Origin: Canna indica
Lineage: Eukaryota; Streptophyta; Magnoliopsida; Zingiberales; Cannaceae
Assembly: GCA_034359265.1 (NCBI GenBank)
Contig: CP136898.1
Location: 41,501,501 to 41,565,500 of the forward strand
Direction: 5' to 3'
DNA length: 64,000 bases
Below are positions 24,683-36,265 of this stretch, in pieces. The notes below the pieces were generated by a model. That model had not been told where the DNA came from and ran no database searches. It was given only the letters and a program-made list of their open reading frames with translations. The position numbers were made by a program, and so were the translations under genes. Position 1 is the stretch's first letter, and every line of letters starts with the position of its first letter.

Positions 24683-25624
24683 CTAGGTTAGGCAGGTCAA
24701 TGGCACTGCAATCCTAGAGAAATCCTCCACAAACTTTTTGTAGTAACATGCCAATCCCAGAAAACTACGAATCTCCGAGATATTAGTCGGCCTCTTCCAA
24801 TTCTGAACTGCTTCAATCTTTGCAGGGTCCACTTTTATTTCTTCCTTGGACACCACATGGCCAAGAAACCCTATACTCTCCAGCCAGAACTCGCACTTGG
24901 AGAATTTGACATACAATTTGTTCTTTTTGAGAGTTTCCAAAACTACCCTCAAGTGCTCAGCATGCTCCTCCCTGCTCCTGGAATAAATCAAAATATCATC
25001 AATGAACACAATCACAAACTTATCCAGGTATTCCTTGAACACTCGGTTCATCAGGTCCATAAATGATGCGGGTGCATTAGTCAGCCCGAAGGACATCACC
25101 AGGAACTCAAAGTGCTCATACCTCGACCTGAAAGTAGTCTTAGGGATGTCATTGTCCCGGATCTTCAACTGATGATACCCTGACCGCAGGTCAATCTTAG
25201 AAAACCACTAAGCTCCCTGAAGCTGATCAAATAGGTCATCAATCCTGGGCAACGGGTATCGATTCTTCACTGTTACCATGTTAAGCTGTCGTTAATCAAT
25301 GCACATCCGCATAGACCCATCCTTTTTCTTTACAAAGAGCACTGGAGCACCCCAAGACGAAACACTAGGGCAAATGAAACCCAAATCAAGAAGTTCCTGC
25401 AATTGGGACTTCAACTCCCTCAACTCAGCTGGTGTCATCCGGTACGGAGGAATGAAGATCGGCTTCATCCCTGGCTGCAAATCGATACAGAATTCGATCT
25501 CTCTCTCAGGAGGTAACCCTGGAAACTCCTCCGAAAATACATCAAAGAACCTGCATACTACGGGCGTCCCCCCGATGTCTCTAGCCGCACCTTTGTCTTC
25601 CTCCGCCACTGACACAAAGGCCAA
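24683..25624 (-). pseudogene. Gypsy reverse transcriptase
   Basis: The N-terminal half (25624-25292) has the FPGLPPEREIEF and PIFIPPYRMTPAEL motifs and VLFVKKKDGSMRMCID. The second half (25168-24683) has [17 protein letters not shown], the catalytic box FIDDILIYS, and [19 protein letters not shown]. The two halves are separated by stops around 25169-25291. It would copy the element RNA into DNA. Confidence 0.92.
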
Positions 25625-25630
25625 AAATGA

Positions 25631-26330
25631 CTAACACCTGCCAAAGAGTAACTTCCGAGCCTTAAGAGCTGATATAGCCATCAACGGTTCACCCCTTCCC
25701 TCACCCTCGAAGGTAAACTGGGGCAACCCGGGCTTACTAAAGGTCACAGTCTTAGCCCTACAATCCACTGAGGTGAAATGGTCTGCCAACCAGTCCACGC
25801 CCAATATCACATCAAGCTCTAACATCGGCAGGAGTGTCAAATCGGCCATCAGCACATGCCCACAAATGATAACCTCGCAGCCACAAAAGACTACCTTTTC
25901 CATCACAGAAACACCCGTAGGTGTAGATACCAGAAGGGGAAAATCAAGCACAAAAGATACTCCTGACAACTTAGCAGCAAACAAAGCAGGCACAAAAGAG
26001 TACGTAGCAGCCGGATCAAACAAGACATATGCAATGGCAGACACAACAATAATATTACTTGACACCACTGCCCTGGATGCCTCAGTGCCCTCTTGGTTCA
26101 TAGCAAACACCCGTGTAGCGGGTCTCTCTGAACCATCATCTCGCTAGCCTCCTCCCTGAGTCTGACCCCTCTGAGCTACAGAACCCACTAGCATCAATGC
26201 CTTTCCTCTGGTCTGATTAGGCTGCTGTCTGCCCTTTCTAGGACAATTCTTTTTGTAATGCCCAGCCTATCCGCACCCAAAACATGCCTCAAAGTGAAAT
26301 CGCTCTGGGTCCTACTCAACTCTGGCCGCA
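25631..26330 (-). pseudogene. Gypsy gag zinc knuckle and aspartic protease
   Basis: On the minus strand a CCHC knuckle is readable near 26250-26290 (CFGCG-stop-AGHYKKNC). It is followed by a Gln/Arg-rich linker and the protease: LFDPAATYSFV, where the canonical motif is DSGATHSF, then the flap region, and LDVILGVDWL near the C-terminus. The catalytic Asp-Ser/Thr-Gly is altered to DPAA, so this protease is dead. Upstream, 26340-27090 holds only a short GRGRGRGR-like remnant of gag; most of gag is deleted. Confidence 0.8.
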
Positions 26331-27110
26331 CATAATCATGGCCCTTAAGCATAAGGTCGCTGTACACCCATAATTTATATTTGCTGAAATCTAAGGGAAA
26401 GACCCTCTAATCAATCCAAAATTTCAGTTATAGGGGAAATTTACAATCAGCCAACCCCTGCAGATCCCTTCTGCAGAACTCTATCAACCGGCCCCCCTAG
26501 GATCCCTAGGGCCGCCCTAACCATACTGCACCATGAATATTTAAACTATAAGACAAGACCAAATTAATCAATCAAGATGCTATGCAAACATTTCAAGGAT
26601 CTCTAACCCAGGCTCCCATACAAACATAGCCCCCAAAAAATGGTGCAATATCTAGCACAGGGCCATTCACGGCCTCAAGCTGCGCTACCCTGGAATTGTC
26701 CCAATTCCTCCTCCCTACGGAGTGCCTCAATCAGCTCAGCCACTTGAGCCTACAACTGAACAACCATGAGATCCTATCCCACATCCTCTCGGGCATGTGG
26801 TGGTCTCCCGCGACCCCGACCCCGGCCTCGGCTTCAGCCTCGGCGCTCAGTAGAGTTGCTGCCACTACCGCTCCTTGCGGCATCAAAGACCTCAATCAAT
26901 CTGGAATCACCAGAAAGAAAACACCAAAATTTAAACAATTTAATTCACCCTAAGTTGTTAAATAACTTAACCACAACTCGCGCTGAGGTGCAGACTTAGC
27001 CCATTGATCTCATAGCATACGCCTACCATATACTGACACACTACCAATGCCCAATACGGTGACAACTCTAGGTCGTAGTCAGACCGAACCACATGCTCTG
27101 ATGCCAACTT

Positions 27111-28864
27111 TGTCATGCCCCAACTCAGGGTCACATGACCGGCCAGGGTATACGTGCCTATACCCCGCAGCCTAAACCATGCACATGCCAACTCAACAAA
27201 TAATATAGCGAAAAGAAATAACAAGTTTTATTTTAATGAAAAGCGGACCAAAATAAAGTTTAATCAAGTAGTTCAAATGAAACAAAAAGTGCGGAATAAC
27301 ATTTTAAGTTCAGCAGTTCAAAAGTTTAGATATAATAAAACCTGAAATAAATGAGATAAATGCCCTTAGGGATACAACTCCAAATCAAACTAATACAAGT
27401 GCATGACTACTACCAAAGAACTCGACTACGACCATAACTAGGACTGCTATGAGATCATACAGCTCCTCTGCCCTCCAACGGTGCCAAGTGCATCCGACCC
27501 ATCCCACCGGTTAGGCTCTGCAAAACAAAAATCACACAACAACGGGTGAGTTCAAAGAACTCAACGAGCGGTTTTACCAACCCTCACAAATAAAAATCAC
27601 AGAGATAACAAGAATAAAATCTATCTCTACAAAAGGCAAGATCCCGAAAGTGTGACTAGCTAACAGGCCAACAGGCCACACATGCCCCAAGGCATCTAAC
27701 CCTCCAAAGAAGTGCATTAGGCTGAAGTCCACCATGCCTGAAGGCAACAACACATACTATAAGTGCATCAGGCCGAAGCCGACCATGCCCAAATGCAACA
27801 GCACATACTGGGAAAGTGCATCGGGCTGAAGCCCACCATGCCCAAAGGCAACAACATATACTAGGGAAAGTGCATCAGGCCGAAGCCCATAGTGTCTAAA
27901 GGCAACAACACATACTAGGGAAAGTGCATCGGGCCGAAGCCCACCATGCCCAAAGGCAACAACACATACTAGGATAATCGGGAAAGGCCCTCCGAATTTG
28001 CTCAGCAGGTTGGGAATTTGACGTCCAACCACCCGGGCGTAGCCGTCAAGAACGACTTCAAGAATCTGATTAAAATCCCGAAGAGAGAGGGTAAACCACT
28101 CACCTTAATTGGAAGAAGACTAAGGAAGAAATCTCGGATGATGACCCTCAAATCTGGCTTCAAAAGGCGGGCGACTCAACCCAAGAAAAGGCTCCAAGGG
28201 GCGGCGGCTCACTCCAAGCCGCCGGCTTGGAGAGAGGGAGAGATAGGAGAAGGAGAGGGGCTAGCTCGGCTGGTTCCTCTCGGCTCAGCTCCAAAGGGAA
28301 GGAAGAGAGAGAGGGGAGGAGAAGAAAAAGCAGGCGACTTGGTTTGGCTCCTCTTAGCTCGGCTCCAACGAGAAGGAAGAGAGGAGAGGAGGGGAAGAAA
28401 AAGCAGACGGCTCGACTTGGCTCCTCTCGGCTCGGCTCCAAAGAGAAGGAAGAGAGGAGAGGAGGGGAAGAAAAAGCAGGCGACTCGGCTTGGCTCTGGG
28501 TGGCGGCAGCTCACCTCAAAACCAAACCCCTTAAATAGCTTAGTCCAATCTCGCATTCACCTTAAGCCAAAACCAAACCCGATAACCTGATAGACTTAAT
28601 TAATTTAATATTAATATAAGATAAATCATAAGCAATCAATTAAATACACCCACATGAACATAATTAATAATTATGCGCACACAACATCAAATTAAATAAT
28701 ATCAACTACCCAAGCCTAAAATTCATAAATTCATATCTTACTTACCTGAGCTCGCAAGCTCGCTCCGGACCATGAGTCGACTGGACTCAACCACAAACTA
28801 GTCCTCTGGCTGGAAAACACCCATAGGAGGAAAAATAATAAATTTAATTATCTAGGATATTACA
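27111..28864 (-). repeat. 5' LTR of the Gypsy element (1754 bp, internally deleted)
   Basis: Similar to the left LTR at both ends but lacking about 0.85 kb that lies at roughly 21060-21900 of the left copy: the text passes from the CGTCCAACCACCC motif directly to TCAAGAACGxCTTCAAGAAT. On the minus strand TGGCATCAGAGC (27095-27106), a primer site resembling the methionine-tRNA type, sits just inside it. Confidence 0.9.
27700..27975. repeat. Tandem array of the same unit in the Gypsy 5' LTR
   Basis: About five units of the repeat described at 20569-20945. Copy number and sequence order differ from the other LTR, so the arrays changed after insertion. Confidence 0.95.
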
Positions 28865-28869
28865 CTGAT

Positions 28870-29063
28870 GTGTTTAAATCAGCGATAATGCACACGACTG
28901 TCGCTGATGATTACTTGTGACAGTAGAGGTTGACCATCATAACTTATCTGAGACGCGCACATCAATGACGGTGTTTTGCCACGATCGGCAACGTCTGTGA
29001 TAGTCATAACCGATGCTTCAGCCACGGCCTGAGCCGTCGGTGACAACGACAATTCTAGTAGTG
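28870..29063 (+). repeat. 3' terminal and subterminal repeats of C2
   Basis: Begins with GTGTTTAAATCAGCGA, also found at 19928 on the other side of the Gypsy element, followed by GTCGCTGATG, GCCGTCGGTGACAACG and the inverted terminus ATTCTAGTAGTG. Confidence 0.85.
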
Positions 29064-29066
29064 AGA

Positions 29067-32000
29067 TAAAGTTGAATGATTGAAGTTGCTTGGGGATTCA
29101 AAGGTTGTACCACTTCGAAATTGCAATTTCAAGTCATCTTGGTGCCATAGGTATGGAAATTGACATCTAGGTATATTTCTTATCATCTCCTTACTTGGTT
29201 TCATTTAAGTTGGAGTATATGATACATGTTTAATTTGAGTTATTTTCTCCGCTCTTTATAAGAGTCTTTTGAAAAATGATTTTTATTTTTGATTTTCGGC
29301 CTCTTCGGAGACCTATGTAGCATATAACGGGCTAATGCGACCTTGTGGTTCTAGATCGTTGGCTCATTGTGGTATTTCGGTTTTTAACCAATAGGAAAGG
29401 TTGGGGATCATATTTTTATTTATATTTCACTTGTGATCTCTTAAAATTCATTTTGATATCACTCGATTTCATTTTGAAACGAATTTGAAACTATTTAGCA
29501 AAGTAGACTTTGATGATAATTGATCTCTCTCTTTGCTACTTAGTTTGATAACTTAGTAGTAATTACATTTTTATTATTCTACTAATGAATATTACTTGCA
29601 AGTTATGATAAAATTGGAAGGCTATAGAAATTGAAAGAAAAGAACAAGTTTGGCAAAATTTCCAAGAAAGAGGTATGAGTTTGATTTTGTAAAAAAAAAA
29701 GTATAATAATTGAATATTCATGCTTTAATGATGTCTCTATACTCATAATTGATTTTGCATGATAAATCTATGAAATTTCATGAGTAGGTAAAATTTTGAT
29801 AACTTACGCAATTTCGTGATATCTTGATTGATTGAAACTTGCTAGGTTGAAATTCATATTAGAGACCTTATTTTGAGTTAGTAGTTGGTAAATATGTTAG
29901 ATACACATATCACATGATTCTATGTATTTAAACTTGAAAACTCATGTGTAGATGAACAAAGTGATAATTATATCACTTTAGGGGACATAAACTTGGAAAA
30001 GTTTGACCCAAGTCAACAAATCGACTTGGATACTTAATTTTAAGTCCAAACTTCATAAACATGTTTAGGAATTAGTATGACATGTTTCTATGCATTTAGA
30101 ATGAAAAAATTAATATGGATATGGATAAAATGACATAGAGACTCCTTTCATGATAACCTCTTTTAAACAAGTTTGACCCAAGTCAACAATTGACTTAAAG
30201 GTCTCATTTTCGGTCCATATTTGAGGAATATATTTAGATTTACTCATGTTAGGTGTCCATGGGTTAGTTTGAAAAATCATGAGTAAATGATAATATTGAC
30301 CTTAGCAAAGTTTCATGATAACTTACTTGTTTCAGGCTGAAACCATGCTAGGTTGATAACTTGGTCTAAGGACGTTATTTTCATCTCAAACTTGAAATAC
30401 ACACATTACATGACCATTATGTGGTGTTGTTGGACAAAGGTTTTTAACCTTGGTCTTAATCTCGGTTTTAATGATAACAAACATGGAACTAATGATTTCA
30501 TTGAGAAATACTTTCAGGTTCTAAGTCGATTAGCGCACGACATCCGCGATCGAAAAAATCGGCAACGACGCTCGTCGACCCTCGGGATTCTTCGGGAAGT
30601 TAAAGTTTAGGTCTAGGGTGTCTAGCTTGTGTTGTAAATCCTCATGATGATGCATAAGAACCCAAAAACTAAATCTGAACCCCAAATCACGAAAACCAGG
30701 AAAATTAAAAGATGCCCTGAAATTCACTAAGCCTAGGGAGCTCCTTGGAGGGCTATATGACCTACACATTTTCTTGGCACCAAAAGTATTGGTAATATAT
30801 TGTTCCTTAGGTAAAAACTAGATAACGATACATTTTTAAGGAATTTTTGGAAGCCTTTAGCATACCCATATATATTTGACCCGGGAGATTATAAAATTTT
30901 CGTTTTTCAAAAATTTGTACTAGACCCCAAAATTTAGATTTTGATTCTTAAGGATTTTGATTTTTTAGATATTTTTATTGAATCCAAATGGGGGTAATCC
31001 TTATATAACATTTATGTTTTAGAAATTTTTATGTACTTAAAGTTAAGAAATATTATATAAGAGGACCTAGCGAAGACCGAACCCATAAACGAACAAATGA
31101 GCAAAAAAATCAGCCAAACCAAGCAGTCTGCCCAGTTTCGGTCGACCAGTCGATCGACCGAATATTGCCAAAAATTGGTTGTAGGCATGTAGTCGCTCAG
31201 TCGGTCGATGGTTGATCGACCGGACCTGCGATCAAACGGCGGAAACTGCTAATTTTCCAGTCGTCGAGTTGGTTGTTTCATGCCAACTCTTCATGGCTTA
31301 TAAATAGAAGCCAAGAGAGCCTTCCTCAGGGTTTGTTGAGCCTATTGAGACACTCCTTACACCATCTAAGCTTTGATTGATCCATCATTTGGAAAAACCT
31401 TAGCCTTGAACCTTCTTTCTTGAGTTTTCCTTCAAGCTTCATTTGATTCATCATCAAGGCATCAAGAGGAGCTAGGATTCATTGTGTTGGAGCTAAGTAT
31501 TTATGTTGTTGTATTTTTGCTCCATTACTTGTATTTTGGTGTTTATTTCATTGTATTTGAACTTGTGTAAACCTAGGTTGCTAGGTTTGATAGATTGAGT
31601 GGTTGCCTTTGTGTTTGAGGCTTAATTCCACCGGTGTAAACGTACGTAGTTTACCAGGATTAGTTGAGTTGTCCCTTAGGGTTGAGGTGGAAGAGTGCTC
31701 TCGATAAGAAGGCGGAGACTTCCGAGTGTGGAAGTGTCTTAGGTTGAGAGTGAGACTCTTCGGGTCAAAGTCCTCGTTGTAAGAGAAACAAGATTAATCT
31801 AGTAAACTTTAGTTTGGAAATCCTAAGCGGGGTGCTTAGGTAGTGGAGTAGACATTGGGGCCGAACCACTATAAATAATTGTGTTTACATTGCTTCTACT
31901 TGTGTTTACTTCATTATCATATTTACTTTGCTTCTGCTTGCTACTCAACTTGTAATTTGCCTAAGTAACTAAAGAAATGATTAAAATCAAATGTAGGCAA

Positions 32001-33792
32001 AAAGATTAGTAAACACACTATTCACCCCCCCTCTAGTATGGCCATTTCTCCAACAGGTGTCATAAAACTTTGAATGAAAACTGAACATATTTTGAAAAAT
32101 AATTGAAAATTACGAAAATATCATTGAAATTTCAACATTTTCAGTAATTTTTAGAAAAATGTAAAAAAAACCTTTTCAACTTATTCTTGAAATTACACCA
32201 TCATTCAAAAATCTAATTTCTTCAATAAAAATTTCAGAAATTTTCATTAAGAACCTAATTTTTAGTGGAATTTTGAAGTTGAATTTCACAAATGCAAAGT
32301 ATCGTCCTTTTGAAATATCAATCTTGCCGATAGTTTGGTTTTTCGTCGAAAACTTCAATTGAAATTTTATGTAAACTATTTATGATTTCATTTCTACTAC
32401 TATTCAAACCATTATTTGAGTTAAATCATTTCTAGGAGTGATTTTGATAACTTGAAATATTGGTTTTTGATTGAAATCAAGACAAGTTGAAAAATGAACT
32501 AGAGAATTCATTTTGAGTTCAAACTTGACAAATGCATCTCAAATGATCATTCAGCTATATCTAGAAAGATTGAATCAAAACTGATAACTTTTGAAAAAAA
32601 TATATGATATTTACGAAAATGCTACTAGAATTCTAGGAAAGTTGTAAATTTATAGAAAACTAATTTTTAACTAATTCTTGAACATGTAGATTCCTTGAAA
32701 ATCTAATTTATACAGTTAAATTTTCAAAAATTTCATCAAGAATATAATTTATTACGGATCTAAGAGTTTGATTTTTATAAACTTGAAGTATCCGTTGACC
32801 TAACTCAACAAGGTGACTTTGAAATTTTATTTTTAGCCCAAACTTGTCTCACATACTTAGGTTCACTCATGTTAAGATATATAGGTCCATAAGTTAGAGA
32901 AAACATGAGTAGATAACAAAATGCGATACTTAGCATTTTCATATTTTTATATCTACTTTGAATGAAATCGTGCTAAGTTGACAATTTGATCAAATGACAT
33001 CATTTTCACTTCAAATTTGATATACATGTTTTACATGACTATATCTTGGTATTTTGATAGTTCGAATGAATTCTAGAAATATCATAAAAAATCTCACTTA
33101 TTTACCAAAATGTCATTGAATTTCAATAAATTCTAGAAAAATGCAAAAAAATGAGTTTTAGTTGAATCTTGAATTAGTATTTTCCTGGAAATTTCTAGTT
33201 TATGGCATTAAAACTTCAAAAGTCTCCGGTGAGAATGTGATTTAGTATAGATTTTTAAAGTTTAATTTCAGAACTTGAAAGTATCATTTTTTGTCAAATA
33301 CTTATTTTTCTGATACTTTGAATTTTAGTCAAAACTTCGAATGAGACTTCAAGTATGATGTTTTGCACTCATTATGGTATGTATTAATCATTTGTTGAGA
33401 AAAATCATTTCTAAAATAATTTTCGACTCTTTGATCGATACTTGAAAATATCAATACTTAGGTTTATACATGGTCTCTCAACTTGGATTTCATTTATCAT
33501 TTCACGATGTCCTGTATGAATTAGTATCTTATACGATGTTTGGTTTTCATCCCTTGAGTTGAGACTTTCGTAGTTTTGAAATATCTTTTAGAGTTTCGAC
33601 TTTAACTTTTGATTGACTTCTCTTGCCCTTTTTGATTGATGTCAAAAGGAGGAGAAAAATATACGTAAAGGGGAAAAAAATATAGGAAAATCATGCGTAT
33701 AGATAGGGGGTAAAATTCCATGATTGACTTCCTTTATGCTTAATAGAAAATATTTTCTTAAGGTTGTTTGTCATCATCAAAAAGGGAGAGAT
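29067..33792 (+). other. Non-coding 3' half of element A in place of pol
   Basis: Colinear with 53220-55924 of element B and without any pol domain. It contains diverged modules with TTTGACCCAAGTCAACAA, CCAAACTT and TTACTCATGTTAGGTGTC phrases, near 29995, 30170 and 32790. Near the end it has GATTGATGTCAAAAGGAGGAG and GTTTGTCATCATCAAAAAGG polypurine tracts, the last abutting the 3' LTR at 33793. A solo LTR interrupts it at 30428-32055. Confidence 0.8.
30428..32055 (+). mobile_element. Solo LTR of a related family, inserted in A
   Basis: Begins TGTTGGAC and ends CTCCAACA, flanked by GGTGT at 30423-30427 and 32056-32060. No internal region is present. Element B at 54560-54580 shows the uninterrupted site. 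It contains TTATAAATAG near 31300 and GGTCGACC/GATCGACC palindromes at 31135-31250. Solo LTRs arise by recombination between the two LTRs of one element. Confidence 0.93.
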
Positions 33793-34101
33793 TGTTGGCC
33801 TAAGGTTTTCAACCTTGGTCTTAATCTCGATTTTGATGATAACAAACATGAAACTAATGATTTCATGAAGAAATATTTTTAGGTTCCATATCGGTTTGCG
33901 CGGGATGTCCTCAATCGAAAATATCGAAAATATCGGTGAATCAAAAAGATGTTGGTCGACACGCTCAAACTCTTCGGGAAGTATAAAGTTTAGGTTTAAG
34001 GTATTTAAGAATGATTGTACTAATCATCATAATGATGCAAATATCCCTAGGACTTGAACCTAATCAATTAGCAAGAGCTTCTAAGTCATAAACAACATTT
34101 C
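33793..34101 (+). repeat. 3' LTR of element A, first part
   Basis: Begins TGTTGGCC after a polypurine tract and matches the 5' LTR from its start to about 13905, where the Harbinger element interrupts. The LTR resumes at 38569. Confidence 0.9.
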
Positions 34102-34996
34102 AGACCCATTTGGTTCGTAAACTACCCATCATAGGACACCAAACAAGGACAAAGACAGAACACCAGGTGTCCTGTTGTCATATTCAATCTCGTCTTGCGT
34201 TTAGTTCGACAAAATATAGTCCTATACAAGACAATATGACCAAAATATCATTGCAAATTTTTAATGCTCAAATTTAATTTTAAACATAAAAGTCTTCGTA
34301 CTTATTCTTAAATTTTAAAAAATGATCTAGTAAGATTAAAATCTTAAACCTATCAACTAGTATACAATGAGCTACTCCTTGTTCTTATTCTTATATTTTA
34401 AACATTATATTCTTACTACTGATACATCAAATTTATAATCTTTAATAATTAATATTAATAAACTTGTTATGCCATTGACTTGCGCTTCTTTGGACTCCCA
34501 AAGAGGTTTGCCATAAACTAGCAGCTGGTGCACCACGTTGATAGAAAGCTACAGGGTTTGAAATGGACTAGTTTGCCATATTGATGCAGTAGACTTAAGC
34601 AACATGCTTTATTGCACATGCATTTTGAAGTGCACTTGTTTGACATGGCAGAAAGCAGAAAGGCTCTATTTTACCTTAATAACTTTTAAGCATGATAAGC
34701 TTTGAGAACTGCAAGACGGGCTTATTTTGGTTGCAATAGATTACAACACGCAAACTGTGCAAGCAAATTTTATAATCAGAAACAATAAACCATGCAAGTA
34801 ATATTCAAATAGTAAACAGTAATCAAGTATCAAACAGTAATATTCAAACCAAACAACCAAACAGTAATATAGTTCAGCAAATACCAAACTGAAATAGTAA
34901 TAAAATTGGTTTCGTGATTTCAAACTGAAACTTCAATGATATTCAACTAAAAGTGCAGTAAACATAATTCAAAAATAAAGTTTGGAACACCCCTAA

Positions 34997-36027
34997 CTAC
35001 AAAATAATAAAGTATTTATCTAACACAATTCTAAAATAAAGTTGGGACACCCCATAACAAAGTGATAAAATATTCAACAACATCCCCTTAACTGACTTCA
35101 CAAAAGTCAACCTTCTACTTTCATCCATCCTCATGAAAATTATCACGTAATGAGTATTTTCAGCAAATTTTTTCAGTACATTCATTTCCTCCATCTCCGT
35201 TATTCCCAATTTATGCACTTCATCAACCAATATTGACATCTCCATATGCTCTCTCATTTTTGTCATCTCAGTAGTCACTATGTGCATATCACGAGCAGTC
35301 AAACTCATTTGAGTTTCCTACACCTAAATGAATTTCTCCGCCACTTCACTCATGCGGCTGCGCTTTTTCTTTGGCTCACTTCCTTCAAATTGGCTACCAA
35401 TGTTGGAGATTGAAGATTCTTGCCTTCTTGACATTGGAGATTCAGGTTGTTGTGAGAATTATGTTTCCATCATATTTTCTCATTCAGGTTGTGAGGATTG
35501 TGTTTCCATCACATCAGCTGGTGTCTCTGCACCGTGGCCAGTGGCACGATCCTTTCCAAAGATGACATGTAGTCTTTCAAACTCTTTAAATTCTTTATTC
35601 GCATGGTTTGTGAATTTTGGATGCTTTTGTTACATAAGAAAAAATACAAGTATTATTGATAATGCAATTGACAATAAAAAAATTAGTATTAAATAATTAT
35701 CTTCAAGTATTCCTCAAACACTTGCGGATTGTCAACCACCACACACTTATGCATATTGTCCCATCCAAATCCACTTATGTTCATCATTTCAAGTGCTTCA
35801 GATAGTTTAAGTGATCATCTCTTCATTTTGTTAATTATCTGTTGCATTGTTAAGTTAATACTAGGGACTCATATCAACATTCTTTTCAGAGCTTCCTCAT
35901 GAGTTCCTGATTTAAAAGTATCATTCTCCCCCCTATGTCCCTCCACAACCAATTCTTCTAAAACAATCAATAAAGTGTCATCTTCCTCCTGTGTCCATGA
36001 GCGCCTACCTCTTTTTTGAACTTCCAT
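34997..36027 (-). pseudogene. Harbinger Myb/SANT-like DNA-binding protein
   Basis: From the ATG at 36027 the frame reads RGRRSWTQEEDDTLLIVLEE ... GENDTFKSGTHEEALKRML, the plant Myb/SANT-like domain, then INKMKR and SGFGWDNMHKCVVVDNPQVFEEYLK. After a probable intron near 35640-35695 the next exon has HPKFTNHANKEFKEFE, a Ser/Gln-rich linker, a KKKRSR nuclear-localisation-type cluster, and a helical C-terminus with MTKMREHMEMSILVDEVHK. In PIF/Harbinger elements this second protein assists nuclear entry and end binding. Several stops (in the Myb domain, linker and before the last exon) show decay. Confidence 0.82.
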
Positions 36028-36265
36028 GACTAAAAATAAGACATAACCAAATCATTAAAAAGTACATAATCACAACTGATTCAACATAAAAATGCATTGA
36101 TTTCATTAAAATCCAAACCATTAAAAAGTACATAATCATAACTAATTCAACATATAAGTACATCGAATTACATAACCAAACAATAATAAAAGTACACAAG
36201 TACATAATAAAAGTACATTACAACAAACTGAACCATAATAAAAGTACATAACCATTAAAATGTAT

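Larger units (their letters stand above)
19969..28864 (-). mobile_element. Gypsy chromovirus (Tekay/Del-like) nested in C2
   Basis: The plus-strand ends read TGTTACG ... ATATTACA. The 5-bp duplication CTGAT flanks it at 19964-19968 and 28865-28869. On the minus strand the order is LTR, primer-binding site, gag remnant, protease, reverse transcriptase, RNase H, integrase, chromodomain, LTR. That domain order and a C-terminal chromodomain define chromoviruses, and the long LTR suggests the Tekay/Del clade. All domains carry stops. Confidence 0.9.
16309..29063 (+). mobile_element. CACTA transposon C2, inserted in element A
   Basis: Both ends read CACTACTAGAAT inwards, with the same 3-bp duplication AGA at 16306-16308 and 29064-29066. 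Subterminal repeats with GCCACGG, GCCGTCG and TCAGCGAC cores lie at both ends. Element B shows the uninterrupted target near 53205. The coding part (plus strand) keeps only the tail of TNP2 and a TNP1-like gene. A Gypsy element interrupts its 3' end. Without the Gypsy element C2 would be about 3.9 kb. Confidence 0.95.
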
